Shown in pieces: positions 1 through 10,652 of a stretch of 64,000 bases of DNA. The DNA is taken from assembly GCA_007570785.1 (NCBI GenBank), contig ML660774.1, positions 3,384,201 to 3,448,200 on the forward strand, written 5' to 3'. The position numbers and the translations under genes were made by a program. Source of the DNA: Antilocapra americana (Eukaryota > Chordata > Mammalia > Artiodactyla > Antilocapridae). Each line of letters starts with the position of its first letter. Positions within the stretch are counted from its first letter, which is position 1. A model generated the notes under the pieces. That model worked only from the letters and a program-made list of their open reading frames with translations. It made no database searches and had not been told where the DNA came from.

Positions 1-6
1 ATATCA

Positions 7-558
7 ATGTTGTTGTTCAGCTGCAAAGTCGTGTCCAACTCTTTGTGACCCCATGGACTGCAGCATGCCAGGCTCATTTGTCCTCTACTATTTGAAATTT
101 GATCAAATTCATGTCAGCTGAGCTGGTGATGCTATCTACCCATCTCATTGTCTGTCTCCTCCTTTTCCTTTTGCCTTGAATCTTTCTCAGCATCAATATC
201 TTTCAAATGAGTAAGTTCTTTGCATCAGGTGGCTAGAGTGTTGGAGCTTCAACTTCAGCATCAGTCCTTCCAATGAATATTCAGTGTTGATTTCCTTTGG
301 GATTGACTAGTTTGATCTCCTTGCAGTCCAAAGAACTCTCAAGAGTCTTCTGTAGTTTGAAAACGTCAGTTCTTTGGCACTGAGTCTTCTTTATGGTCCA
401 ACTCTCACATCCATATATGTCTACTGGAAAAACCATAGCTTTTACTATATGGACCTTTGTCAGCAAAGTGATGCCTCTGCTTTTTAATACACTGTCTAGG
501 ATTGTCATACCTTTACTTCCAAGGAGCAATTATCTTTTAATTTCATGGCTGTAGTCTC
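7..558 (-). mobile_element. BovB (RTE) LINE, 3' end, 5'-truncated
   Basis: This is the 3' end of a BovB retrotransposon read on the minus strand. On the plus strand it starts with the typical BovB terminus (gtcgtgtccaactctttgtg) and runs through the region that encodes the last part of the reverse-transcriptase polyprotein. The reverse reading at 281-529 carries the recognisable stretches VKAMVFPVDIYGCESWTIKK and SSLDCKEIKLVNPKGN. The copy stops near 558, so the endonuclease and the reverse-transcriptase core are missing. It cannot be autonomous. Confidence 0.93.
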
Positions 559-1129
559 TTATGAATACCAAGTACAGAGTATATGGCATATATTTTATGA
601 AGACTAAGTCTAATGTTTGAACACTTTAGCTCCCTTTTTAGAAAAAAGTAAACTGTGAAATATCACAGAAATCTATTTTTTGTGCAGAAATAAAATTTGT
701 GACCATTTTTTTTTGCAGTTTTACTTGCAAAATTTATAATGATTTATTTTCAAGAAGCAAAGATTTAATTGCATGAAAAATTTAAAAAAGAAAGCCAAAT
801 TACTTATAAAGATTATCTTATGAATTCTCTACATGTGAAGAAATAGCTTTTAAATTGCAGTAAAATAAGCAAAAAAAAAAAAAAGTCTAAATTTAAGATT
901 ATTTTAGGGCTGGGACACAAGCACACTGTTATATACTCTTCCCAAATAGAATCAAGGCTCCACTCATAAGGAAACACTGATATACAGGCTGTGGAAATGG
1001 TGTTTTTATCTTATTTGTATGTCCATTTACTTCCATCTTCAAACTCTACTATTTCTAGTCATCAGGAAGTCAGGGTAGATCCATTTTTATTTTCTATTTA
1101 ATGTCATCTTTCTTTTTCTTTTCTTATTT
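559..1129. other. AT-rich unassigned stretch
   Basis: No coding or repeat assignment. An A14 run lies at 871-884. A long T-rich tract at 1100-1155 leads into the CHR SINE and is probably its reversed A-rich tail. Confidence 0.6.
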
Positions 1130-1318
1130 TTTGCTTTATTTTATTTTTTTATTTTCCCCTAGAAAAGAAACGCTCTCTACCATAGGTGAGATCCTTGTTG
1201 CAGCATGCGGGCTTAGTCACCCCACGACATATGGGATCTGAGTTCCCTGATCAGGAATTGAACCTGTGTCCACAGCAATGGAAGGTAGATTCTTAACCAG
1301 TAGACCATCAAGGACATC
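1130..1318 (-). mobile_element. CHR-type SINE, minus strand
   Basis: Reverse complement of an artiodactyl CHR SINE. On the plus strand the tRNA-like head reads backwards from 1318: the end of the consensus 'ccactggaccaccagggaagtcc' appears as 'accagtagaccatcaagg', preceded by 'ttccctgatcaggaattgaa' (B-box region) and 'gttgcagcatgcgggctt'. The T-rich stretch at 1100-1155 fits the reversed tail. It is diverged, so old. Confidence 0.8.
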
Positions 1319-1464
1319 CTCATGAGACAAAATAGACACTAGTTATGATTTTTGTCATGAGAGACTTGCATCTCATGATGCAAAATAAGTCTTGGTGGTG
1401 GATTAGAACAAAAGTTTTATTGACTGAAAAGCATTCTCCAAGGTATTATCTATGAATTGGCTGG

Positions 1465-4400
1465 CAGTTCAGTTTAGTCCTTTAGTCATGTCCGACTCTT
1501 TGAGACACCATGAACTGCAGCACGCCAGGCCACCCTGTCTGCCACCAACTCCCAGAGTTTACCCAGCTCATGTCCATTGAGTCCGTGATGCCATCTAACC
1601 AGCTCATCCTCTGGCATCCTCTTCTACTCCTCCCTTCAATCCTTAACAACATCAGGGTCTTTTCAAATTAGTCAGCTCTTTGCATCAGGTGGCCAAAATA
1701 TTGCAGTTTCAGCTTCAACATCAGTTCTTCCAATGAACACCCAGGACTGATCTCCTTTAGGATGGACTGGTTAGATCTTCTTGCTGTCGAAGGGACTCTC
1801 AAGAGTCTTCTGCAACACCACAGTTCAAAAGCATCAATTCTTGGGCACTCAGCTTTCTTTATAGTCCAACTCTCACATCCATACATGACTATTGGAAAAA
1901 CCATAGCCTTGACTAGACTGACCTTTGTTGGCAAAGTAATATCTCTGCTTTTTAATATACTGTCTAGGTTGGTCATAACTTTCCTTCTAAGGAGTAAGCG
2001 TCTTTTAATTTCATGGCTGCAATCACTGTCTGCAGTGATGTTGGAGCCAAAAAAAATAAAAAATAAAAATAAAGTCAGCCACTGTTTCCACTGTTTCCCC
2101 ATCTATTGGCCATGAAGTGATGGAACCAAATGCTATGATCTGCATTTTCTGAATGTTGAACTTTAAGCCAACTTTTTCACTCTCCTCTTTCAGTTTCATC
2201 AAGAGGCTCTTTAGTTCTTCTTCACTTTCTGCCATAAGGGTGGTGTCATCTGCATATCTGAGGTTACTTATATTTCTCCCGGCAATCTTGATTCCAGCTT
2301 GTGCTTCCTGCAGCCTAGCGTTTCTCATGATGTACTCTGCATATAAGTTAAATAAGCAGGGTGCCAATATACAACCTTGACATAATCCTTTTCCTATTTG
2401 GAACCAGTCTGTTCCATGTCCAGTTCTAACTGTTGCTTCCTGATCTGCATACAGGTTTCTCAAGAGACAGGTCAGATGGTCTGGTATTCCCATCTCTTTA
2501 AGAATTTTCCAGTTTATTGTGATCCACACAGTCAAAGGCTCTGGCATAGTCAGTAAAGCAGAAATAGATGTTTTTTTTCTGGAATTATCTTGCTTTTTTG
2601 ATGACCCAGCAGATGTTGGCAATTTGATCTCTGGTTCCTCTGCCTTTTCTAAAACCAGCTTGAACATCTGGAAGTTCATGGTTCACATATTGCTGAAGCC
2701 TGGCTTGGAGACTTTTGAACATCACTTTACTAGCATGTGAGATGAGTGCAACTGTGTGGTAGTTTGAGCATTCTTTGGCATTGCCTTTCTTTGAGATTGG
2801 CAGGAAAACTGAACTTTTCCAGTCCTGTCGCCACTGCTGAGTTTTCCAAATTTGCTGAGAATGAGTGCAGCACTTTTGCAGAATCATGTCTTAGGATTTG
2901 AGAGAACTCAACTGGAATCTCATAACCCTCACTAGCTTTGTTCATAGTGATGCTTCCTAAGGCCCCCTTGACTTCACATTCCAGGATGTCTGGCTCTAGG
3001 TGAGTGATCACACCATCATGGTTATCTGCGTTGTGAAGATCTTTTTTGTATAGCTCTTCCGTGTATTTTTGCCCCTTCTTCTTAATATCTTCTGCTTCTG
3101 TTTGGTCCATATCACTTCTGTCCTTTATTGAGCCCATATTTGCATGAAATATTCCCTTGGTATCTCTAATTTTCTTGCAGAGATCTCTAGCCTTTCCTAT
3201 TCTATTGCTTTCCTCTATTTTTTTGCATTGATCTCTGATGAAGGCTTCTTTAACTCTCCTTGCTATTCTTTGGAACTCTGCATTCAAATGGGTAAATCTT
3301 TCCTTTTCTCTTTTGCCTTCACTTCTTTTCTTTTCACTGCTATTTGGAAGGCCTCCTCAGACAGCCATTTTGCTTTTTTGCATTTGTTTTCCATGGGGGT
3401 GGTCTTAATCCCTGTCTCCTGTACAATGTCACAAACCTCCATCCATAGTTCATCAGGCATTCTGTCTATCAGATCTCATCCCTTAAGTCTATTTCTCACT
3501 TCCACTGTATAGTTATAAGGGATTTGATTTAGGTCATACCTGAACAGTCTAGAGGTTTTCCCCACTTTCTTCAGTTTCATTCTGAATTTGGCAATAAGGA
3601 GTTCATGATCTGAGCCACATTCAGCTCCCGGTCTTGTTTTTGCTGACTGTATAGAGCATTTCATCTTTAGCTGCAAAGAATATAATCAGACTGATTTCAT
3701 TGTTGACCATCAGGTGATATCCATGTATAGAGTTTTCTCTTGTATTATTGGAAGAGGTTGTTTGCTATGACCAGTGCATTCTCTTGGCAAAACTCTATTA
3801 GCCTTTGTTCTGCTTCATTCTGTACTCCAAGGCCAGATTTGCCTGTTACTCCAGGTGTTTCTTGACCTCCTACATTTGCATTCCAGTCCCCTATAATGAA
3901 AAGGACATCTTCTTTGGGTGTTAGTTCTTAAAGGTCTTGTAGATCTTCATAGAACCGTTCAACTTTAGCTTCTTCAGCATTACTGGTTGGGGTATAGACT
4001 TGGATTACCACTATATTGAATGGTTTGCCTTGGAAACAAACAGAGATCATTCTGTCCTTTGTGATATTGCATCCAAGTACTGCATTTCAGACTGTTTTGT
4101 TGACCATGATGGCTACTCCGTTTCTTCTAAGGGATCCTGCCCACAGTAGTAGATATAATGGTCATCTGAGTTAAATTCACTCATTCCAGTCCATCTTAGT
4201 TTGGTGATTCCTAGAATGCTGACGCTCACTCTTGCCATCTCCTGTTTGACCACTTCCAATTTGCCTTGATTCATGGACCTAACATTCCAGGTTCCTATGC
4301 GGTATTGCTTTTTACAGCATTAGACCTTGCTTTCATAACCAGTTACTTCCACAACTGGGTTTGTTTTTGTTTTGGCTCTGTCTCTTCATACTTTTTGGAG

Positions 4401-4855
4401 TTATTTCTCCACTGATCTCCAGTAGCATATTGGGCACCTACCGACCTGGGGAGTTCATCTTTCAGTGTCCCATCTTTTTGCCTTTTCATACTGTTCGTGG
4501 GGTTCTCAAGGCAAGAATACTGAAGTGGTTTGCCATTCCCTCTCCAGTGGACCACATTCTTTCAGAACTCTCCACCATGACCCCTCCATCTGGGTGGCCC
4601 CACCCAGGATGGCTTAGTTTCACTGAGTTAGACAGTGTGATCTGACTGGCTAGTTGTCTGTGCCTGTAGTTTCAGTCTGTCTGCCCTCTGATGTCCTCTC
4701 TCAGTGCCTACTGTCTTACTTGGGTTTCTCTTACCCTGGACGTGGAGTATCTCTTCACAGCTGCTCCAGCAAAGTGCAGCCGCTGCTCCTTACCTTGGAT
4801 GTGGGGTAGCTCCTCTCAGCCGCTGCCCTGACCTGGGATGTGGCTGGCATGATAG
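1465..4855 (-). mobile_element. BovB (RTE) LINE, near full-length, inactive
   Basis: An approximately 3.4 kb BovB copy on the minus strand. BovB is an RTE-clade non-LTR retrotransposon that encodes an apurinic-type endonuclease followed by reverse transcriptase and drives Bov-tA SINE mobility. The 3' terminus is at 1465 (gtcatgtccgactctttgag). The 5' leader at about 4600-4855 holds the GC-rich direct repeats typical of BovB (variants of 'gatgtggggtagctcctctc'). An A/T-rich expansion lies at 2048-2075. The length is close to the usual 3.2 kb, so almost nothing is missing, but the frame is broken many times. I see no clear target-site duplication. Confidence 0.95.
1668..4345 (-). pseudogene. 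BovB endonuclease/reverse transcriptase, broken
   Basis: Remains of the BovB polyprotein read from high to low coordinates. The C-terminal part of the endonuclease is around 3676-3476 (SDHELLIAKFRMKLKKVGKT). A linker of basic helices lies at 3287-2900. Reverse transcriptase follows at about 2890-2150 with QGC at about 2380 and the catalytic YADD box at 2245-2256. The thumb and C-terminal region (YGCESWTIKKAECPRIDAFE) run to 1668. The frame changes several times. One break is a two-base loss near 2513 that puts the first catalytic aspartate region (about 2545-2530) out of frame with YADD. In-frame stops also occur. The gene is dead. Confidence 0.92.
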
Positions 4856-5294
4856 TGTAAAAATATGGAGTCGGGCAGAGATAGACTTTGTACATTGCTT
4901 TCACCAATAATTTGGTTTATGTATGTGCATGTTTTGTCTGTTAATGGTCCTATTTTATGTGGATATTGAAAAGCTAACAATAAAACATAATCAGTGACTA
5001 TAAAATGTGTGGTCAGGAATGCTAATAAAAGACAGTTCTGGTTAAAACACATATGAAAGAAAGATAAACTGCTGGTAAGTCAGTCTAGGAAAGATCAGAT
5101 AAAACCCAGGAATCCTGGTCCCAATGATTAGATCAGTGTTTTTAAACCTGTATCTGGAATAAGAAGTCTCTTTGACTTTGCTTTTCTATAAAGTAAATGA
5201 CATTTACTGAACACTAATCAGATTTTTGAAAGGTATGATAGTGCAGCTTTAAACTTAGAAACTATAGACCTCTTTTGTGGATGAAAGGTTTAAA

Positions 5295-5440
5295 ACAGAG
5301 AAAAAGCACAGGCCAGTAGACTAGGATTGTAATCTGTGTATAATGGAATCCAGTGTGGCTGTGGACAAGTCACTAACTCCCCTCATTCTCACTCTGTAAA
5401 CTAAGAAAGATGGGACAGTTAGGAGTGTTTCAAAATAATA
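5295..5440 (+). mobile_element. MIR-like SINE fragment
   Basis: The order 'aagcacaggccagtagacta', 'gtggacaagtcactaact', 'attctcactctgtaaacta' follows the MIR core (…gggcaagtcacttaacctct…gtaaaatg…). It is an ancient mammal-wide SINE and strongly diverged. Confidence 0.6.
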
Positions 5441-5784
5441 TTTTAAACCTAAAACTTTATGGTCCTCCTTAAAGCACTGAACACCCATATGCTAATTTTT
5501 CTTCCTAAAGAGGAACATGAACATCTTTAAAAATTCAATTTTAAAGTGGTCAGAATCTATTTTACTGTAATCTTTATAACAATAAAAATATTATAGTTAG
5601 AAATTACTATAAAAGATGACATTAGTTTTTTGCTTTATTATCAGTTGTAGTTTCTAGAGAAGTAAAAATTTAGAAATAGCAATAACATATGCAAGTGATT
5701 TACATAAAAGCTTCCTCAATAAAGTAATATGATCACAACTGTTTCTAATTCACTAAAGCAGCAATAAATAAGATTTACATATAT

Positions 5785-5850
5785 AACTGAGCCATTTTGC
5801 TCTACAGCATTGTAAATCAACTACTCTTCAATAAAAAATAAAAAAAGTAT
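5785..5850 (+). mobile_element. L1 3' tail fragment
   Basis: The stretch 'gtaaatcaactactcttcaa' followed by 'taaaaaataaaaaaag' matches the very end of artiodactyl L1 3' UTRs (…gtaaatcaactatacttcaataaaa…) and its A-rich tail. Only about 65 bases survive. Confidence 0.65.
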
Positions 5851-6726
5851 AGGTGTATTATGCAATACAGTTAGGTTCACTTATATGGAGAAAAACAAAA
5901 CTTATAGCTACTTCATTGGGTGTTTTATATTTTACCATCAGTCTTTTTGTATATTTGTTAATATTTGATAATTAAGAAATTAGACAAAGATAGTTTTCTG
6001 GGTACTTTCTCATTTTGCCACCTAAGCTACTATGTAAGCATTCACTGACCAAAGTAGTTTAGTCCAGATTTTGAGAGGGTCGTTTGTACTGTACTGGAAG
6101 ATCACCCTGGATTTACAGTCCTGCCTGTGACTGCCTGGGTTTGACTTGAGCTTTATTTCAGTGGGCAGATTCTAGCACAAAAGAAAACAGCAGGGTAAAA
6201 AGACAGAAGGAACAGGGCTAAGAGGGAAGTTTTGTGCATAAAGGTAAAAAGGAGTGGTTTGAATTGCTAAAAGATGAGAGACTAAGCCACTTAGATCTTT
6301 TAAAGTACAGAAACAGTCATTTTTAAGCAAAAGCAAGTCTCAGAGCTTCAGAGAGTTCAGAGAACTCGGTCCCGGAGTTCCTGATGCAGCCCGCTCCAGG
6401 GACTGAGAGACAGCACAGGGCTCTCGGCTGTCAGGACAGACAGACGTCTCTATCAGATGGAAGTGGTCTGAGCTGGAGCTAGTGCTCCGCAGGGTGACAC
6501 CCTGGGAGCTCTCGGCAAGCCTGATGAACAAGGGCTCCCTGGTGTATTCTGATTTATCTCTATCTGTAAAGTTACTCCTGATAGAGTCCAAAAAAGAGAC
6601 TGATCAACAGCTCGATCACTTGAAATGCTTTCAGACTGTCCCCACCTCCCTCAAGCTATTGTCCAGGGATGCGAGGAAACAAAACCATCAGAGGCTGGTC
6701 CAGCAGTCTTCCCTTTCCTTTGATTG

Positions 6727-6922
6727 TGTTCAGTCGCTTCAGTCGTGTCCGACTCTTCATGACCCCGTGGACTGTAGCCCACCAAGCTCCTCTGTCCATG
6801 GGATTGTCCAGGCAAGAATACTGCAATGGGTTGCCATGCCCTCCTCCAGGGGATCTTGATGATTCAGGGATCAGACCCGCGTGTCTTCTGTCTCCTGCAC
6901 TGGCAAGCAGGTTGGCACCTCT
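6727..6922 (-). mobile_element. Bov-tA SINE, minus strand
   Basis: Plus-strand reading 'cagtcgtgtccgactcttca', 'ggactgtagcccaccaagct', 'ctccaggggatctt' is the reverse complement of Bov-tA. The tRNA-like head at the right end (about 6890-6920) is degenerate. It is inserted in the decayed coding block. Confidence 0.9.
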
Positions 6923-7080
6923 GGAAAGGACTACCACCAGAACCAGCCCTCACCTCCTGTGCTGGCGGAGAACTGCAGGTACTTACGCTGGCATTTTAAA
7001 GGTCGTCCAGCCGATTGGCTGTCCCACCAATTGATGGTACTCTTCATCTGAGAATTTATCGAATGCCGTCTGTGGTGCAT

Positions 7081-7299
7081 TTGAACGTGAAGGTGACAGT
7101 TGCTCAGTCGTGTCCGCCCCTTTGCAACCCCATGGACTGTAGCCCATCTGGTGCCTCTGTCCATAGAGTTCTCCAGGCAAGGTATCCTGGAGCAGGTTGC
7201 TATTTCTTTCTCAAGGCAATCTTCCCGACCCAGGGACTGAACCCGGGTCTCCTGCATTGGAGGCAGATTCTTTACCATGTGAGCCACCAGGGAGGTCCC
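7081..7299 (-). mobile_element. Bov-tA SINE with target duplication
   Basis: Complete reverse Bov-tA: 'gttgctcagtcgtgtccgcc' at the left through 'gtgagccaccagggaggtcc' (tRNA-like head) at the right. Flanked by the 12-base near-identical duplication tctgtggt(g/a)cat at 7069-7080 and 7300-7311, which marks the insertion precisely. Confidence 0.95.
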
Positions 7300-7470
7300 T
7301 CTGTGGTACATGGTTGCTGACAAATTTCACATGCTCCTGAACAGGCAACTGGATCTCCTTTCTTCATCATTAGCATGTGTCTTGTGCTGTGTTTCATTCC
7401 CTGATAACTCTGGAATGATCATATAACATCTTCATTTCATTATATTTCTGGTTGCCCAAAATCCAAACTG

Positions 7471-8475
7471 TATTGGATCTGTGATAGGATTAATGGGTAA
7501 AAACATAGGCATCATTATTTGGTTTCTGTTGGAATTGTCTATCATTTGTAACTTACTGAAAGATAGGACTGAAATAAAATAAAAGTGAGTATTGATTGTT
7601 TTGTTTCTGTTGGAATTGTCTATCGTTTGAAACTTAATGGAAAATAAGACTGGAACAAAAATAAAAGTGAATATGGAGATATTTTTAACACAAGATACTT
7701 GTAAAGAAATTCAACTCATGTATCGGGTTAGTTTTGAAAGAAGATGCATTAAGATGCTACAGAGGGCATGCGTCTGGATTTTATATTGTTGAATCCAAAG
7801 TCACTTATATATTTTGGCTTTGCTTTTGATAGACAGTATAGTAAAGTCAGAGGCCCAGTTACTTAAAAGTGTTATTTTACCAAGGTTTTAAACAGGGCAA
7901 GGGAGGATTGAAGATTTCAGGAGTAGTTGTAAAAACAAATAAAAATAAACTCAGGGATTGACACGGTTGAAGAAAATGTATTATTTGTGAGAGAAGAATG
8001 ATGTAGGCCTAGTAGTAATTATGAAGAATTTTATAGCTGAGGTTTTGTTTCCTCCTAACGTCAATGAAGACAATTTTTAAACTTACCCTCCAAAAATTCT
8101 TATTATATACATAGTTTGCTTTTTATTACCACTCCCAAGATAGTAAACACCTAGGGAACTGAACTATGTCTTCTATTACACTGTAGGCAGCTAGTCAAGT
8201 AGAATATTGTTTGAATATAGTAGCTTTCAGTAAACATGTGTTTATTATAAGATAAACTATTAATATTATTCCAGTAATAATAACAATGTGTTGGATGATT
8301 AAAATATATCTTTTAGACCCATTAAATATTTTAAGTTAAAAAAATCAATCATTCCATAGGGTTTATCCTATTTTTTGTTTTAAACATTTTGTGTATATGA
8401 TCATTTTTGCCCTTGTAATATTGTCAACTGGAAAATTACACAACTTAAAAGTTGAGAATTATATATTTTTTGCAG
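7471..8475. other. AT-rich stretch with a local duplication
   Basis: Contains the 81-base-period duplication listed separately. Otherwise no gene, exon or transposon is recognisable. Confidence 0.5.
7522..7674. repeat. Two-copy direct tandem repeat, period 81
   Basis: Unit 1 (7522-7596) and unit 2 (7603-7674) share 'gtttctgttggaattgtcta', 'actgaaataaaataaaagtg' versus 'actggaacaaaaataaaagt', and similar spacing. The copies have diverged by roughly one base in seven by eye. It is not one of the named repeats in the window, so it looks like an old local duplication. Confidence 0.8.
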
Positions 8476-8540
8476 ACATACTGAGGACTTCAGTCCAGGA
8501 GACAGCCTCTCAAATAGCCCTGAAAAATTGTTCTCAAGAG
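8476..8540 (+). CDS. Candidate coding exon (65 nt), unknown gene
   Basis: A possible internal exon. The acceptor is T-rich, 'atatattttttgcag|ACAT', and the donor is close to consensus, 'TCAAGAG|GTAAGG'. One frame is open and reads HTEDFSPGDSLSNSPEKLFSR, entering with the third base of a codon and leaving with the first base (G) of the next. That split codon completes in frame with the candidate exon at 9028. A second frame is also open, so coding status rests on the splice sites and the fit between the two exons. I do not recognise the peptide. Exons this short with fair splice sites also occur by chance in AT-rich DNA. Confidence 0.3.
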
Positions 8541-9027
8541 GTAAGGGAGGCGCCAGGATATATAGGAGATTTTGCAAGAAAGACCAGATAGCTGGAAAAT
8601 TAAAATATTACTATCAGTTAAAGAAAAACCAGACATCTCAAGGTAATGAGTTTAGCATTTTTGTCCATCTAGGAAGGTGCAAGAGTCTGGCATTGAAATC
8701 ATCCTTTGATATGGCTCTTAACTGTCTATGGCCAGGATACTGTTTGTTGTTTTCCATCCTGAATCCTCCCAAGGTGCATAGCCTGGGGTGGCTACCATGA
8801 CTGATGGCTTGATGACCACAACGTCCTTTGTTTACTGACACAGCAGGTGACTTCCTTTGTGTACAATACCTGGTGTCTTTTATTTTTCTATTTTTTGCTT
8901 CATAAAACTTGTTCTAAGACTACTCCCAATAGTCTAAAAAAGAGATATTTACTTTCTAGCTTTATTATCATTTCTATTTTACCCATATTCAAGACAGAAA
9001 TATTCATATTATATCATTTATTTCCAG

Positions 9028-9096
9028 CTCACAATGCTTGGATAGACTGTGTAAGCTCTTTTGAAAATTATGATTTGACAATTAAGAAGTGCCCAG
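9028..9096 (+). CDS. Candidate coding exon (69 nt), unknown gene
   Basis: Acceptor 'atcatttatttccag|CTCA' and donor 'TGCCCAG|GTATAC'. Entering with two bases that complete the codon left by 8540 (G+CT = Ala), the frame reads HNAWIDCVSSFENYDLTIKKCP and leaves with G. The other two frames contain stops. The same frame also runs on without a stop through the following 150 bases to a TGA at 9243-9245 (…KYWDLWKGKNVIQPTESESS), so the segment could instead be a terminal exon 9028-9245. Alternatively a 79-base intron could end at a good acceptor, 'cttctcaaatcttccag', at 9175. Unrecognised peptide; moderate-to-low confidence. Confidence 0.3.
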
Positions 9097-9245
9097 GTAT
9101 ACTTTTTAAAAAATTTCAAACATACTATTTAATGAAAACCTTCATTAGAAAACCTTATCTTCTCAAATCTTCCAGAAAATACTGGGACTTATGGAAAGGG
9201 AAAAATGTCATTCAGCCTACTGAGTCTGAGAGCTCAACATCTTGA

Positions 9246-10025
9246 TTTTTATATCCTCCTCTGACATATTGTGTGCTTCTATCACTAATGAAAAGAACCG
9301 TTTTGCTAAAACACATTCAAAACAAAGACACCGTTCAGTTTCTGACTGTGGAGGAGAGGGAAGCAGACATTTTCCCTGAATTTGCTAGTCATGATGGTGG
9401 CCTCGTGGAGCCATTGTTTCGGATGCAGCTGTGGTGGTTGGGGGACCAGAGGTGCTGATGAAGGGCAGGGCTCTGCCCCATGCTTTCCCCCAGGAAGTGC
9501 AGCTGGGAGCAGAGCAGGAGGCTGGCCAACCGCACACTCACAGGTTACTCACTGGGGTGCAGCTGTAGCCTTGCTGTAATCAGAATTAAAAAGGAAGAGT
9601 TATGTGTGATGAATATGTGGCATTTGTATCAATTTTATGAGATTTTAAGTGTTGATTTTTCAAATATGTAAATTCACGTTATCCCATAGAAAAACTGGCT
9701 CACTAAGCAGACTTCTTGTCCATCTGCTTCTGATGCCCTCGGAGAGATAAAGAAGCATCATGTGATAAGAACAAAAATCTACTTTGAATACATTTGTTAA
9801 CTAATTATGATCCAACACAAATGGTTCATTCAAATTATTCATAAGCCATGTTGATATGTTTTAAACAAGTTCTGATAAATAGCAAAGATCTTCTAAATGA
9901 ACAACTGTTTTAGTAATAAATATTTTGTGAATAAGAGTATGGCTATTTCAGTGATGTTTTGTTGATTAACTTTTAAAAAAGTAATAAGTGGTTTCTTGTC
10001 TTTACTCAACTGTGTATGAAAGTAT
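9246..10025. other. Unassigned, with a GC-rich patch at 9370-9570
   Basis: The patch 9370-9570 is clearly GC-richer than its neighbours and has an acceptor-like site, 'atgctttcccccag|GAAG', at 9493/9494. The frame after it reads EVQLGAEQEAGQPHTH and ends at 'CTCACAG|GTTACT' (9542/9543). I cannot assign it. The rest is AT-rich with nothing visible. Confidence 0.35.
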
Positions 10026-10198
10026 GAAAGTGTTAGACCCTCAGTTGTGTCTGACTTTTTGTGACCCCATGGATTGTAGCCTGTCAGGCTCCTCCGTCCA
10101 TGGTATTCTCCAGGCAAGAATAGTGGAATGGGTTGCTATTTCCTGTTACAGAGGATCTTCCCACCCCAGAGATTGAACCTGCATTGCAGGGAGATTCT
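10026..10198 (-). mobile_element. Bov-tA SINE, minus strand, head partly lost
   Basis: Plus-strand 'gtgaccccatggattgtagc', 'ctccaggcaagaatagtgga', 'gattgaacctgcattgcagg' is reverse Bov-tA. The final bases of the tRNA-like head are missing. Confidence 0.9.
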
Positions 10199-10533
10199 AA
10201 ACAATTATGTTTATTTTCCATGTATTTTTAGGTACAGTTAAGATTCTCTCTCCTTTGGTTATTCTTTTAAATTAATTCTAACATCTAACACATCACTATT
10301 AATATGCACCATTTCCCTTGTGCAACAAGTTTGATGATGGGTGTGATATATTTGACATTATAATTCATATTTAAGATGCTAATAACTCATATTTATGTTT
10401 TAACCCCTAATCCAATTTTGAAAGTAACAATAAGAAATATTATTAACGCTGAATTTAAGCAATGAAAAATAAGTCATATATAGGTTCTGGGTTCCTTTAA
10501 GCTGCCCATTCTTAAAGCAGTTTGTTAATGCAA

Positions 10534-10652
10534 GACTATGGAAAAGGAAATGGCAACCCACTCCAATATTTTTGCCTGGAGAATCCCATGGACAGCGAAG
10601 CAGTCCATGGGGTCGCAGAGAGTCGGACATGACTGAACGACTTCACTAATGC
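10534..10652 (+). mobile_element. BovA SINE (no tRNA head), plus strand
   Basis: 'ggaaaaggaaatggcaaccc', 'tggagaatcccatggacagc', 'gtcgcagagagtcggacatg' is a BovA unit. It has an internal loss between 'cagcgaag' and 'cagtccatgg'. Confidence 0.9.

Larger units (their letters stand above)
4856..6339. other. AT-rich stretch with two old repeat fragments
   Basis: Apart from the MIR-like and L1-tail fragments listed separately I see no gene. The region at 5205-5290 (atttactgaacactaatcag) vaguely resembles another MIR but is too diverged to call. Confidence 0.5.
6340..7470 (-). pseudogene. Decayed coding sequence split by two SINEs, source gene not recognised
   Basis: On the minus strand an open frame runs from about 7366 down to a TAA at 6985-6983, interrupted only by a Bov-tA SINE. 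Mentally removing the SINE and one copy of its target duplication (7069-7080 and 7300-7311, 'tctgtggtgcat' versus 'tctgtggtacat') joins the two sides in frame. The reading contains VQEHVKFVSNH before the SINE and AFDKFSDEEYHQLVG then QPIGWTTFKMPA after it. A second frame upstream (ELSGNETQHKTHANDEERR, about 7425-7370) points to a frameshift. The DNA beyond the stop down to 6340 is GC-richer than its surroundings, unique, and carries a second SINE at 6727-6922. It may be a processed pseudogene, or a dead exon: the last codon overlaps a perfect donor, GC|GTAAGT, at 6986-6981. I do not recognise the parent protein, and no poly-A is visible. Confidence 0.45.
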
